Numbered from the stretch's first letter, positions 7,475-19,024 are shown. The stretch is DNA of 64,000 nt from Lacisediminihabitans profunda (GCF_008040105.1 NZ_VRMG01000006.1:62001-126000), one strand, 5' to 3'. Notes: generated from the letters alone by a model not told the origin. Made by a program: numbers and translations.

Positions 7475-8896
7475 CTAGTGGGCGAAGCGCGGCGCGTCGG
7501 CGGCGGGCCGCCCCGCTGGCACCAGCAGCGCCGCAATGATGGCGACGCCGAGGGCGACGACGGCGGCGGTGGCGTAGGCCGAGACGAACCCGGTCGTGGA
7601 CTCGGGTTGGGCGAGGCTGCCGGCGGCGATCACGGAGAGGGTCGCCACGCCGAGGGCCGCACCGAGTTCGTGGAAGGTGTTGATGATTCCGGAGGCGACG
7701 CCCAGCTCCTGCGGCTGCACGTGGGACATCGCGGTCGTCGTGGCGGCGACGAAGGCAGAGCCGAGGCCGAGCGCGGTGACGCTGACTCCGGCGACAAGGA
7801 GGGGGATGGTCTCGACCTCGATGGCCGCCACCCCCGCCCCGATTGCGGCAATGGCGAAGGCGGTCGCCGCGACCAGGCGACCGCCGAGGCGTGACACGAG
7901 ACTGCCGGCGAGATGGGCCCCGACGAGCGTGGCAAGGGCCACCGGGAAGAAGGCCAGTCTGGCGCCGAGCGCCGACAGGCGGTGGTGATTCTGCAGAACG
8001 AAGGAAAGCAGGAAGAAGCTGCCGACCAGCAGCGCGCTGGCGCCGAGCATGATCACAATGCCCGCCTGAACCGGGCGCCGCGCAACGATCCGCAGGTCGA
8101 GTAGCGGATCGCGTGCCGTGCGCTCGCGCATCACGAACAGGGCGAACAGCACTCCGGCGGCTCCGATCAGGGAGATCCACACGACCGGCAGCGACGTGCC
8201 TCCGATGCTCGTGATTCCGTAGATCAGGCTGCCTGCTCCGAGCGTGACCAGAATCGCGCCCGGCACGTCCATCCGTCGTCCGGACCGAACGGCACTGACC
8301 GCCGGAACGACCAGGGGCAGAAGAACCGCCACGAGAACGCCGACCGGGATGTTGATGAAGAAGATCCAGCGCCAGCCGGCGCCCTCGGTGAGGATGCCGC
8401 CGATGAGCACGCCGATGGCAGCGCCGACGGCGCCGACGGCGCCCCAGATCGCCAGGGCGCGGTGGCGGTCCGCGCCGCTGAATCGACCGGTCACCGTGGC
8501 CAATGCCGCGGGGGAGAGAAGCGCGGCCCCGATGCCCTGTGCGGAGCGGGCGGCGAAGAGCCAGGGTGCCCCGTCGGCGAGCCCCGCGAAGAGCGAGGCG
8601 ACGGTGAAGAGCGCCAGACCGGCGAGGAAGATGCGTTGTGAACCGAGCAGGTCGGAGAGCCTTCCGCCGAAGAGCAGCAGGCCACCGAAGGGGATGACGT
8701 AGGCGGTGATCGCCCAGCTGGCGGAGCCGCCGTCGAGGTTCAGCTCCCTGCCGAGTTGCGGCAGCGCCACGTTGATCACGGTGACATCGAGGATGAGCAT
8801 GAACTGAGCTGCACAAAGCAGCACGAGGGCAATCCAGCGCCCGCGCGTTGCCGGGGGCTTCACGCCGGTCGGGTGCACGCTCGTGAGGTGTGACAT
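7475..8896 (-). CDS. MFS drug-efflux transporter, DHA2 family
   Basis: A proton-driven exporter of the 14-helix DHA2 (EmrB/QacA) family, 473 residues. The N-terminal half holds LDVTVINVALPQLGREL (motif D1 with its aspartate in helix 1) and GGRLSDLLGSQRIFLAG (motif A between helices 2 and 3); the middle helix 5 region contains the antiporter motif C. The ATG at 8896 is preceded by AGGAGG with good spacing. Two copies of the local TetR-type operator lie just upstream, between this gene and the divergent toroid gene, so repression by the TetR protein encoded 1.2 kb away is likely. The broken cyclase follows after about 30 bases. The substrate is unknown. Confidence 0.9.
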   Translation of the reverse strand: MSHLTSVHPTGVKPPATRGRWIALVLLCAAQFMLILDVTVINVALPQLGRELNLDGGSASWAITAYVIPFGGLLLFGGRLSDLLGSQRIFLAGLALFTVASLFAGLADGAPWLFAARSAQGIGAALLSPAALATVTGRFSGADRHRALAIWGAVGAVGAAIGVLIGGILTEGAGWRWIFFINIPVGVLVAVLLPLVVPAVSAVRSGRRMDVPGAILVTLGAGSLIYGITSIGGTSLPVVWISLIGAAGVLFALFVMRERTARDPLLDLRIVARRPVQAGIVIMLGASALLVGSFFLLSFVLQNHHRLSALGARLAFFPVALATLVGAHLAGSLVSRLGGRLVAATAFAIAAIGAGVAAIEVETIPLLVAGVSVTALGLGSAFVAATTTAMSHVQPQELGVASGIINTFHELGAALGVATLSVIAAGSLAQPESTTGFVSAYATAAVVALGVAIIAALLVPAGRPAADAPRFAH

Positions 8897-8909
8897 GGTC
8901 CTCCTAAAT

Positions 8910-8925
8910 CAAACATGAATGTATG
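8910..8925. promoter_or_regulatory. TetR-type operator copy A
   Basis: CAAACATGAATGTATG, followed by AGATA. The left half-site is exact and the right half-site has one change relative to the consensus CAAACA-N4-TGTTTG. It lies 14 bases before the MFS start on the other strand, between the ribosome-binding site and copy B. Confidence 0.6.
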
Positions 8926-8938
8926 AGATACCATAACT

Positions 8939-8954
8939 CAAACATGACTGTTTG
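8939..8954. promoter_or_regulatory. TetR-type operator copy B
   Basis: CAAACATGACTGTTTG, a perfect 6+6 inverted repeat, flanked by CCATAACT on the left and GGATA on the right as in other copies. It sits between the divergent MFS and toroid genes and could control both. Confidence 0.7.
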
Positions 8955-9013
8955 GGATAGGGGCATTCGTGGGGCCCTCGCCAGGTGGTCGAGTCGGGAG
9001 TACCCTGCGGACC

Positions 9014-9994
9014 ATGGCCACCGAAACCGCCCTCATCGACTGGTTGCTCGAGACCGATCCGGCCCTGCGCTGGCAGGTAGAGCGGGATCTCGCGGGCGCG
9101 CCGGCGGAGGTCTGGCGGGCGACTCGAGCCCGCGTGGGCACGGAGGGATTCGGCGAGCGCCTTCTCGCGCTTCAGGATGCCGACGGCCAGTGGGCGGGCG
9201 GGGCGTACTTCCCGGGCGACCTCGATTTCACGGGCCCAGAGGCGGCCGAGGGCGCCGGGCAGCCGTGGACGGCCACGACCTGGTCGCTCAACGCACTCCG
9301 AGAGTGGGGAGTCGACGCGGCGCTGCTCTCAGGCACGGCGGACCTGCTCGCCGCGAACAGCCGCTGGGAGTACAACGACCTGCCGTACTGGGGCGGCGAG
9401 GTCGACTGCTGCATCAATGCGTACACGCTCGCCAACGGGACGTGGCTCGGCGCGGATGTCTCTGGGCTCGCGCAGTGGTTCCTCGAGCACCGGATGGCGG
9501 ACGGCGGCTGGAACTGCGAGTGGGTCGAGGGCTCGACCCGCTCGTCGTTCCACTCCACGCTCAACTCCGTGAAGGGGCTGCTCTACCACGAGGCCGCTAC
9601 CGGCGGCAGCGCCGAGCTGCGTGAAGCCCGTCGATCCGCGGAGGAGTACCTGCTGGAGCGCCGCCTGATGCGCTCCCTCTCCACGGGCGAGCTCGTTGCG
9701 TCGTGGGCGACCCGGTTCGCCTACCCGTTCCGCTGGTTCTACAGTGTGCTCAACGCGGCGGACTACTTCCGAGCGGCTGCGCTTCTGGACGGCACCCGGC
9801 CCGATCCGCGGCTCGCCGACGCGATCGACGTGATCCGAGCCGCCCGTCTCCCGGACGGCACCTGGCTTCAGGAGCGCAGGCATCCCGGGCGGGTGTGGTT
9901 CGAGGTCGACGTGCCGGCGGGCGAGCCATCGAAGTGGCTGACGTTCCACGGCACCCGCGTGCTCGACTGGTGGGACGAGGCGAGTCGCGGGTAA
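9014..9994 (+). CDS. squalene-cyclase-like alpha/alpha-toroid protein
   Basis: The 326-residue protein looks like the alpha/alpha6 toroid fold shared by terpene cyclases and prenyltransferases: repeated GxW-type segments such as ALQDADGQWAGG, HRMADGGWNCEW and RLPDGTWLQERR match the QW-motif spacing. It lacks the DXDD proton-donor motif of true squalene-hopene cyclases, so a cyclase reaction is doubtful. No signal peptide or membrane segment is seen. The start is ATG 9014; an in-frame ATG at 8969 would add a low-complexity leader. It diverges from the MFS pump across two copies of the TetR-type operator, which places it in the same regulon. Similar genes are often labelled squalene cyclase without proof. 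Confidence 0.6.
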   Translation: MATETALIDWLLETDPALRWQVERDLAGAPAEVWRATRARVGTEGFGERLLALQDADGQWAGGAYFPGDLDFTGPEAAEGAGQPWTATTWSLNALREWGVDAALLSGTADLLAANSRWEYNDLPYWGGEVDCCINAYTLANGTWLGADVSGLAQWFLEHRMADGGWNCEWVEGSTRSSFHSTLNSVKGLLYHEAATGGSAELREARRSAEEYLLERRLMRSLSTGELVASWATRFAYPFRWFYSVLNAADYFRAAALLDGTRPDPRLADAIDVIRAARLPDGTWLQERRHPGRVWFEVDVPAGEPSKWLTFHGTRVLDWWDEASRG

Positions 9995-10075
9995 GCCCGC
10001 CCTCCTCCGTCGGTGTGGACGCCGCGGCGGAGGTGGCTCCTCTCCGCGATGACGACCGACCGGCGCGCCATAACC

Positions 10076-10091
10076 CAAACATGGTTGTTTG
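10076..10091. promoter_or_regulatory. TetR-type operator copy C (autoregulatory)
   Basis: CAAACATGGTTGTTTG, a perfect 6+6 inverted repeat, preceded by CCATAACC and followed by AGATAAGG. It lies 15 bases before the tetR start, the classical position for self-repression. Confidence 0.75.
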
Positions 10092-10106
10092 AGATAAGGT
10101 TGATTC

Positions 10107-10691
10107 ATGACCACTGATGTGACCGACCGAACCCAACGAGTCGATGCCCAGCGCAATCGCGCGGCGATCATCGACGCCGCCCTGGCCTGCCTGTCCGCGA
10201 ATCCGCGGGCGAGCATGGCGGAGATCGCTCGGGCCGCCGGGGTCGGTCGGGTGACCCTGTACGGCCACTTCTCCTCGCGCCGGGAACTCGTGGAGGCCGC
10301 GTCCGTGCAGGCCATCGGTCGGGCGGAGGTTCAGCTCGCCCCGCTCGACCTCGACGGGGATCCGCGCGAGGCACTGCGGCTGCTCGTCACGACGTCCTGG
10401 CGACTCGTGGATGACTTTCAGGGGCTCATCGGTGCCGCCGAACAGGAACTCGGCGCCGACCGCGTTCGTGAACATCATGACGAGACCATGCTGCGCGTGC
10501 GCCGGCTGATGGAGCGCGGCCAGGCGAGCGGCCAGTTCCGTTCCGACCAGTCCGCCGACTGGCTCACCGCGTGCTTCTTTGCGATCCTGCACGGAGCGGC
10601 CACGGAAATCCGGCTCGGACGGCTCGGCGAGGACGAAGCGGACCGCCTGCTGCCCGACACGATCCAGGCCCTGGTGTCCGTGCCCGCCTGA
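10107..10691 (+). CDS. TetR/AcrR family transcriptional repressor
   Basis: A 194-residue DNA-binding repressor, presumably released by a small ligand. The N-terminal helix-turn-helix is clear at about residues 15-60 (AIIDAALACLSANP, MAEIARAAGVGRVTLYGHF, SSRRELVEAAS), followed by an all-helical ligand and dimer domain. The start is ATG 10107 with AAGGT upstream. The operator copy C overlaps its own promoter region, and matching sites precede the neighbouring pumps and hydrolase. It is therefore the obvious local regulator of both DHA2 transporters, the toroid protein and the hydrolase. The ligand is unknown; a lipophilic toxic compound would fit the efflux targets. Confidence 0.9.
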   Translation: MTTDVTDRTQRVDAQRNRAAIIDAALACLSANPRASMAEIARAAGVGRVTLYGHFSSRRELVEAASVQAIGRAEVQLAPLDLDGDPREALRLLVTTSWRLVDDFQGLIGAAEQELGADRVREHHDETMLRVRRLMERGQASGQFRSDQSADWLTACFFAILHGAATEIRLGRLGEDEADRLLPDTIQALVSVPA

Positions 10692-10746
10692 CTCTTCGGC
10701 CGGGGAGTGCGCCTCCGCCCAGGGGATTCTTCGCTCCGCACTATCT

Positions 10747-10762
10747 CAAACAGCCATGTATA
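10747..10762. promoter_or_regulatory. TetR-type operator copy D (one half-site degenerate)
   Basis: CAAACAGCCATGTATA. Read on the minus strand it shows TGTTTGAGATA at one side and CCATAAC at the other, so the flanks match copies B and C even though one inner half-site is weak. Confidence 0.5.
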
Positions 10763-10780
10763 AGTTATGGTGGAGTAAGT

Positions 10781-10796
10781 CAAACAAACATGTTTG
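10781..10796. promoter_or_regulatory. TetR-type operator copy E
   Basis: CAAACAAACATGTTTG, a perfect 6+6 inverted repeat with a different 4-base centre. It lies 26 bases before the alpha/beta-hydrolase GTG and, with copy D, forms a tandem pair in that promoter. Confidence 0.65.
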
Positions 10797-10821
10797 AATT
10801 ACTCGAACTGAGGGGCTGAAT

Positions 10822-11844
10822 GTGACCGTCGACGCCGCGCAGACAATCGCTTCACCGCCATCCGACCACCCGAGGTCCGAGGGCGAAGAGAAGCCACGGA
10901 GGAGAGGGTTCCGGACCCTCGGCATCGTCGCCCTCGCCCTGATCGGGCTGCTCTTCGGGTCGACCGTCACCAACCTGATCCAGGAGCGCGTCGAGCGGTC
11001 GGTCACCGCGCCATACGGCCACCGCGTGGCGGTGGACGGCGGCTCGCTCAACGTCTACCGCAATGGCCACTCCGGACCTCCGCTCGTGCTGCTCAGCGGC
11101 CTGGGCACCGCCGCGCCCGCGCTGGACTTCGCCCCGCGGATCAGGCGACTCGGCGCATTCGACGTCATCGCGGTCGAGGGGCTGGGATACGGCTACGGCG
11201 ACATGACCGCGAGGCCTCGAACGGTGGAGAACATCTCCGCAGAACTCCACGAGGTACTGTCGAAGCTCGACATCGAACGGCCGTACACCCTCGTGGGCCA
11301 CTCGATCTCCGGCTTTTACACGCTCTACTACGCCACCAGGTATCCGAAGGAGGTGTCCGCGGTGATCGGCATCGATCCGACCGCGCCGGCCGACAAGGTG
11401 GACGCCCCCAGCATCCAGAGCGGTGGCGTCAATCTGGCTCGGCTGGCCTCGACGACGGGCCTCGCCCGAGGGCTGAGCGCCCTCGCCCCCGCACTTCTCG
11501 GCGAGCCGGACGGCGGCGCGTACACCGCAAACGAACGTCGCCGGATCCACCTGATGACCAGCTGGAACTTCGGCAACGACGCCGTCGCGAACGAGATGGC
11601 TCAGATCGGGCGCAACGCCCGCCGGCTCCAGGGAATGACCTACCCCGTTGGCCTGCCCGTTCTCACCTTCCTTTCCGCCGACAGCGTCGCCACCATTCCG
11701 CACTGGCGTGAGATTCACGAGGACCAGGTGAAGAACGTGCACCGCCACGAGATCGTCGTGCTCCGGGGCAAGCACTACCTGCACTGGACCCAGTCGGCGG
11801 CGATGGCGGCGAAGATCACCGTATTCCTGGGCCGGGGCAAGTGA
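10822..11844 (+). CDS. alpha/beta hydrolase, membrane-anchored
   Basis: A 340-residue serine hydrolase. An N-terminal segment at about 30-50 (TLGIVALALIGLLFGSTVTN) would anchor it in the membrane with the catalytic domain outside. The nucleophile elbow is GHSISG, the acid is probably in IGIDPTAP, and the histidine in GKHYLHW near the C-terminus. An oxyanion-type turn LLSGLGTA precedes. The start is GTG 10822, with GAGGGG about 10 bases upstream. Its stop overlaps the start of the next transporter by four bases, so the two are co-translated. Two TetR-type operators precede it. It may hydrolyse an ester or lactone whose product is then exported; this is inference. Confidence 0.8.
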   Translation: MTVDAAQTIASPPSDHPRSEGEEKPRRRGFRTLGIVALALIGLLFGSTVTNLIQERVERSVTAPYGHRVAVDGGSLNVYRNGHSGPPLVLLSGLGTAAPALDFAPRIRRLGAFDVIAVEGLGYGYGDMTARPRTVENISAELHEVLSKLDIERPYTLVGHSISGFYTLYYATRYPKEVSAVIGIDPTAPADKVDAPSIQSGGVNLARLASTTGLARGLSALAPALLGEPDGGAYTANERRRIHLMTSWNFGNDAVANEMAQIGRNARRLQGMTYPVGLPVLTFLSADSVATIPHWREIHEDQVKNVHRHEIVVLRGKHYLHWTQSAAMAAKITVFLGRGK

Positions 11845-13307
11845 CTTCCGTGGGCGGCTCGACGGTGAGGAGGCGCGTCGGGCTGGTGGTGCTTGTCTCA
11901 GCACAGTTCGTCGTGATGCTCGACACCGCCGTGGTGAACGTCGCGCTGCCATCGATCCAGCACGACCTTCACCTCACGCAGACGGGCGTCGCCTGGGTGG
12001 TCAACGCCTATTTCCTTGCCTTCGGCGGGTTCCTTCTGCTCTCCGGGCGGGCGGCGGACCTCTTCGGCCGCCGACGGATGTTCATGGCCGGCGCCGCGCT
12101 CTTCACCGGGGCGACCCTGCTGGCGGGAATCGCGCCCAACGAGACCGTTCTTGTCGTCGCCCGCACCCTGCAGGGACTCGGCGCAGCCGTGTTGAGCCCC
12201 TCGGCCCTCTCCGTGATCCTCGTTGGATTCCCGGGTGCGGCCCGGGCGAAGGCGATGAGCGCGTGGGGCGCTGCCTCGGCGGCCGGCGGGGCTGTCGGAG
12301 TCTCCGTCGGCGGGCTCGTCACCGCAGCCCTCGGCTGGCAGTGGGTTTTCTTCATCACGATCCCGATCACCCTCCTCGCCCTGGTCTCCGCGCGGTTTCT
12401 CTTCGTCGCCGGGTCGGGGGACCGCATTCGCCGCACCTTCGATGCCTTCGGGGCCATCACGATCACCGGGGCCGCCCTCGCCCTGATCTACGCGACCCTC
12501 TCGGTCGTGGACCGAGGCTGGTTCTCGGTGGAGTCGATCGGGGGAGCGGCGGCCGGGGTCGCGCTGCTCATCGCCTTCGTCTCCATCGAAAAGACGGCGG
12601 CGGACCCGATCGTTCCCCTCGCCCTCTTCCGGCAGCGGGCGGTCTCGGCCGGCGTGATCATCGGACTGCTCGGGGGAGCGGCACGCGTCTCCGCCTTCCT
12701 CCTCAGCGCCCTCTACCTCCAGCAGGTTCTGCTGCTCGCGCCCGACTCGGCGGGGATCGCGATGCTGCCGACCTCGGTGGCCGGGTTCGTCGTCTCGCTG
12801 CTCCTGCTGCCCCGCATCCTCCGTGCCATCGGGCCGGAACGCACGCTGATGCTGGGCCTGCTGTTACTGGCGGCCGGGCACCTGTGGCTCGCGCGGAACC
12901 CCGCCGGGCCGACGTATTCCCTGGATGTGCTGCCCGGGCTGTTGGTGGCCGCGGCGGGAGTCGCCCTCAGCTTCACCCCGTCGACGATGGTGATCGCCTC
13001 TGGCGTCCCGGCGAGCCAATCCGGGCTGGCCTCGGGCCTGGCGAACGCCAGCTCCCAGGTCGGGGGCGCCATCGGAATCGCGGCCTTCAGCGCCGTGGCC
13101 GCCGCCCGGATGCAGGAGCAGGTCGCGGCCGGAGCCACGGCACGCGAGTCGATCGCCTACGGCCTGCAGGGTTCATTCGCCGCGGCCGCGATCGCCGCCC
13201 TCGTGGCGGCGGCAGTGGCGTTGCGGTTGTTGCGGGGTCGACCGCGGCCGCTCACGGTGTCTGCGACGGAGAGAATCGCTCGGCGTTCGACGCGTGCTCG
13301 GCCGTAA
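11841..13307 (+). CDS. MFS drug-efflux transporter, DHA2 family (second copy)
   Basis: A 488-residue, 14-helix exporter of the EmrB/QacA type. LDTAVVNVALPSIQHDL is the D1 motif and SGRAADLFGRRRMFMAG is motif A; ARTLQGLGAAVLSPSALSVI continues the canonical first half. The start GTG 11841 overlaps the hydrolase stop (GTGA), so expression follows the TetR-controlled promoter upstream. It is related in layout to the pump at 7475-8896 but not a recent duplicate, since the two differ outside the motifs. Having two DHA2 pumps under one local repressor suggests resistance to, or export of, a specific compound. Confidence 0.9.
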   Translation: MTSVGGSTVRRRVGLVVLVSAQFVVMLDTAVVNVALPSIQHDLHLTQTGVAWVVNAYFLAFGGFLLLSGRAADLFGRRRMFMAGAALFTGATLLAGIAPNETVLVVARTLQGLGAAVLSPSALSVILVGFPGAARAKAMSAWGAASAAGGAVGVSVGGLVTAALGWQWVFFITIPITLLALVSARFLFVAGSGDRIRRTFDAFGAITITGAALALIYATLSVVDRGWFSVESIGGAAAGVALLIAFVSIEKTAADPIVPLALFRQRAVSAGVIIGLLGGAARVSAFLLSALYLQQVLLLAPDSAGIAMLPTSVAGFVVSLLLLPRILRAIGPERTLMLGLLLLAAGHLWLARNPAGPTYSLDVLPGLLVAAAGVALSFTPSTMVIASGVPASQSGLASGLANASSQVGGAIGIAAFSAVAAARMQEQVAAGATARESIAYGLQGSFAAAAIAALVAAAVALRLLRGRPRPLTVSATERIARRSTRARP

Positions 13308-13537
13308 CCCCCTCCGGCGGCGACTCGACGTGCCCGCTGAACAGTGGCGACGCGGATGAGGCCGCTCGTCAGAGATCCGTCCTGGCGGAGCTCGCTCGCC
13401 CTCGCGGAGGGAGCTGCCGCATGCTCCGGCGGGGAAATGTGCTCGAGGAGGGATACTCGCCTCCCGCCGCCGGGCCGCATCTCCCGCCGCGACGGGAGCT
13501 CGAGCAGGATCGCGACCGGGATAGGCCAAAGCACGCG

Positions 13538-13891
13538 CTAAGCGAAGACGCGGAAGCCCAGCAGCCGGTAGACGGGCGTCATGAGGGCGAGAAACGGCGC
13601 GAGCAGGCGGAGCAGGTACACGATCACCGGGGCGCCCAGATAATGGCCGGCGGCGAACAACGCGATGCCGACGAGGGCGAGGATCACGGCGGCGACAAGC
13701 CCCTTCCTGGTGTCCAGGAAGGGCGCGGCGAAACCGACGCTCACGGCGAGGATGCCGATGTCCACGATGAACCCCCCGGTGGTGGCATCCGGCGCCAGAT
13801 GGGCGACGGACCACAGGGTGATGCCGATGGCCCAGCCGAGTACGAAGACCAGACCGGCAAGCGGCTTGGTGAGTTCGCGTGAGACTGGCAT
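13538..13891 (-). CDS. small four-helix membrane protein, function unknown
   Basis: I do not recognise the family. The 117-residue protein starts at ATG 13891 with AAAGGAG about seven bases upstream. It shows about four hydrophobic segments (GLVFVLGWAIGITLW, FIVDIGILAVSVGFAA, AAVILALVGIALFAAG, VIVYLLRLLAPFLALM) separated by short loops, and nothing catalytic. It is transcribed away from the MMPL exporter gene across a 170-base divergent gap. The preceding 230 bases (13308-13537) after the MFS gene contain GC-rich sequence with short inverted repeats and no gene that I can support. Confidence 0.7.
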   Translation of the reverse strand: MPVSRELTKPLAGLVFVLGWAIGITLWSVAHLAPDATTGGFIVDIGILAVSVGFAAPFLDTRKGLVAAVILALVGIALFAAGHYLGAPVIVYLLRLLAPFLALMTPVYRLLGFRVFA

Positions 13892-14061
13892 GTGATCGCT
13901 CCTTTTCCTGGTGGACGCGAGCGCTCCCACCGCACACGATCCTATCGCTGGGGCGGCCGGCCCGGCGGCAACCGGGGGGACCTTAGCCCCGCGGGTCGGG
14001 CTCGCGAGGAAATACCGTGTGGTCAGCCGCACGACGCGGCAAAACGGAGGATACGGCAACC

Positions 14062-16323
14062 ATGCTGCGCGCCCTTGGTGTCGCCATCGCCCGGCACCGG
14101 CTCATCGCCACCCTCGCCTGGGCGATCGCCCTCGCGGTCTGCCTCGCGACCGCCGTCTTCGGGCTGACGGGGGAGAACCTCTTCCAGCGACTCTCGAGTG
14201 CCGGCCCGTCCGTTGCCGGTGAGGCGAGCCACGCGGACTCGCTGCTGAAGAGCACCAAGGACAAGAACACGGAGTCGCTGTCGCTGCTGCTCCACGGTGT
14301 CGACCTGAAGTCCTCGGAACTGGGCACCCTCCTCGCCGATGCGAGCGGGAGTCTCTCGAAGATCACCGGAGTCACCGAGGTGGTGAACCCGCTCGCCATT
14401 CCGGCCCTGCCCGACGGCACGCCATCGCCCGCAGCCGGCGCGTTGCTGGCCTCGGACGGCAAGGGTCTGCTTTTCACCGTCTCGATGTCGAAGTCGGGCG
14501 GCAAGGTCAGTGATTCGGTTCTCGGCCCGGTGCAGCGCAAACTGGAGGCCACCGCGTCGAAGGTGCACACCCTGGTGCCGGGCGCGACGGCCGAGGTGGG
14601 CGGAACACCCCTTCTCGTGCAGTCCCTGGTCGCGGTCGCGGAGTCGGACCTGCAGCGCGGGGAACTGATCTCGCTCCCCATCGCCCTCTTCGTGATGCTC
14701 ATCATCTTCGGGGGGTTCCTGGCGGCGGGCATCCCGCTCGTCGGCGCGGTCGCCTCGATCGTGGGAGCGCTCGGCGCGCTCTACGGATTCAGCTACCTGA
14801 TGGACATCGAGACCACTGTGATGAACGTGATCACCGTGATCGGGCTGGGGCTGTCGATCGACTACAGCCTGCTGATCGTGAGCCGCTTCCGTGAGGAATT
14901 CCGCGCGATGGTCGAGCAGATGCCGCCCGAGGGGGTGCCGGCGACGGGTCACGGGAGGCGTGCCGTTCGCGTCTCCGACCGCCATGAGGTGATGCTTCAG
15001 GCCGTCGGCGTGACGGTCAACACGGCCGGACGCACCGTGCTGTTCTCCGGGCTGACCTTCGCGATCGCCACCCTGGGCCTGTTCGTCTTCGAGCCGTCCA
15101 TCATTCGGGCCATCGCCATCGGAGCGAGCACCGTCGTGCTCATCGCCGTGCTGACCGCGCTCGTTCTGGTGCCGGCGCTGCTCGGCTATCTCGGCGAGCA
15201 TCTATTCAAGCCCGGGCTGCTCACCCGCATCCCCGGCCTGGGCCGGCTGCTGAGCCGCTTCGGCGATGTGGCGCCGAAGGAGGGCGTCTTCTCCAAGCTC
15301 ACGCGCGGCGTGCAGAAACTGCCCTGGCTCGTCGCGGCCGCCGGCGTCGCCGTGCTGCTGCTGCTCGGAAGCCCGGCGCTGGCCATCAACATCTCGAACA
15401 ACGCCGACGACTCGATTCCGAAGTCGTCGTCGCAATACGGATTCGTGACGGCACTCCAGGCCCACTTTCCCCTGGCATCCGCTCCGCGGGTGCAACTGGT
15501 GGCCTCCGCCGATGAGGCCTCGGTCGCCGCCTGGGTGGACCGGGTGAAGGCGCTGCCCCACGTGACCGACGCGACGGCACCCGCCAAGGTCAACGGCTAC
15601 TGGGTGTCCCGCGTGAGCGTGCAGAAGCACCAGGGCACCGCCGTCGTGGGAGAGATCCGGGCGAATCGCCCCGCCTTCGCCAACTGGGTGGGAGGGTCGG
15701 ATGCCGCCTCGCTCGACTACACCGAGTCGCTGCTGCGCGGTGCGCCGTGGGCCGCGCTCATCATCGCCGTGGCCACCTTCGTGCTGCTCTTCCTCATGAC
15801 GGGCTCCCTGGTCATCCCGCTCACGGCCCTGGTGATCAGCGCGATCTCCCTCGGCGCCGCCGTCGGGGTTCTGGTCTGGGGTTTTCAGGATGGAAACCTC
15901 GCCGGCCTGCTCAACTTCGATGCGACGACCGTCTCGGGAGTCGATGCCCTCGTGCTCACCCTCGTGCTGACCTTCGGCTTCGGCCTGGCCATGGACTACG
16001 AGATGTTCCTGCTGGCTCGCATCAAGGAGCACTACGAGCAGGGCGAGGGCACGCGGCTCGCCATCGAAACGGGACTGCAGAGCTCGGGGAGGATCATCAC
16101 CTCGGCTGGGCTCATCATCGTGCTGGTGTTCATCGGATTCGCCACCGGGCAGCTGATGCAGATGAAGCAGATCGGCATCTCCCTCGCGGTGGCCGTGCTG
16201 CTGGATGCCACGCTGGTGCGCACCATCCTCGTCCCGTCCGTGATGACGTCGCTCGAACGAGTGCTGTGGTGGGCGCCCCGGTGGATGCGGCCCATCCACG
16301 CCCGCTTCGGGCTCCACGAGTGA
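14062..16323 (+). CDS. MMPL family RND transporter
   Basis: A 753-residue proton-driven exporter of the MMPL/RND group, which moves lipids or hydrophobic molecules in actinobacteria. It has two halves, each with one helix, an extracytoplasmic domain (about 30-190 and 400-560), and a block of five helices. The signature LSIDYSLLIVSRFREE in the first half and LAMDYEMFLLARIKEHYEQG in the second carry the conserved D-Y pairs of the proton relay. The start is ATG 14062 with GGAGGAT upstream; an in-frame ATG at 14017 is rejected because it adds a non-hydrophobic tail. It is monocistronic, and the substrate is unknown. Confidence 0.9.
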   Translation: MLRALGVAIARHRLIATLAWAIALAVCLATAVFGLTGENLFQRLSSAGPSVAGEASHADSLLKSTKDKNTESLSLLLHGVDLKSSELGTLLADASGSLSKITGVTEVVNPLAIPALPDGTPSPAAGALLASDGKGLLFTVSMSKSGGKVSDSVLGPVQRKLEATASKVHTLVPGATAEVGGTPLLVQSLVAVAESDLQRGELISLPIALFVMLIIFGGFLAAGIPLVGAVASIVGALGALYGFSYLMDIETTVMNVITVIGLGLSIDYSLLIVSRFREEFRAMVEQMPPEGVPATGHGRRAVRVSDRHEVMLQAVGVTVNTAGRTVLFSGLTFAIATLGLFVFEPSIIRAIAIGASTVVLIAVLTALVLVPALLGYLGEHLFKPGLLTRIPGLGRLLSRFGDVAPKEGVFSKLTRGVQKLPWLVAAAGVAVLLLLGSPALAINISNNADDSIPKSSSQYGFVTALQAHFPLASAPRVQLVASADEASVAAWVDRVKALPHVTDATAPAKVNGYWVSRVSVQKHQGTAVVGEIRANRPAFANWVGGSDAASLDYTESLLRGAPWAALIIAVATFVLLFLMTGSLVIPLTALVISAISLGAAVGVLVWGFQDGNLAGLLNFDATTVSGVDALVLTLVLTFGFGLAMDYEMFLLARIKEHYEQGEGTRLAIETGLQSSGRIITSAGLIIVLVFIGFATGQLMQMKQIGISLAVAVLLDATLVRTILVPSVMTSLERVLWWAPRWMRPIHARFGLHE

Positions 16324-16375
16324 GACCGGAGCATTTTCGCGGCACGCGGGAATGAAACTCGATCCTCGTTGTTAA

Positions 16376-16396
16376 GTTGAGTCAAAGGCACTCAAG
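16376..16396. promoter_or_regulatory. HAIR element (HspR-binding site)
   Basis: GTTGAGT-CAAAGGC-ACTCAAG matches the HspR inverted repeat CTTGAGT-N7-ACTCAAG with a single mismatch in the first base and the exact 7-base spacer. It ends 18 bases before the ClpC-like start codon. In actinobacteria HspR represses dnaK, clpB and clp genes through this element, so heat-inducible expression is expected. Confidence 0.8.
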
Positions 16397-16414
16397 TTTC
16401 ACCGGGAGGTCCAA

Positions 16415-18961
<2,547 letters not shown>

Positions 18962-18973
18962 CGATCGACGATC

Positions 18974-19024
18974 GAAGCCGCTCGCGCGGAGATGGTGTTC
19001 GCACCACCCCCGCGCGAGCGCTTC
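18974..19024 (+). terminator. large hairpin after the clp gene
   Basis: GAAGCCGCTCGCGCGG is mirrored by CCGCGCGAGCGCTTC, with an inner GGTG-TTCG-CACC stem loop. It begins 13 bases after the clp stop and is the only structured element found in the 338-base gene-free stretch 18962-19299; the rest of that stretch holds no supported gene. Confidence 0.65.

Noticed and set aside
9014-9994. True squalene-hopene cyclase
   Set aside because: The protein is half the normal length and lacks the DXDD proton-donor motif.
14017-14061. Earlier ATG for the MMPL transporter
   Set aside because: It adds 15 polar residues and lacks a ribosome-binding site, whereas ATG 14062 has GGAGGAT upstream.
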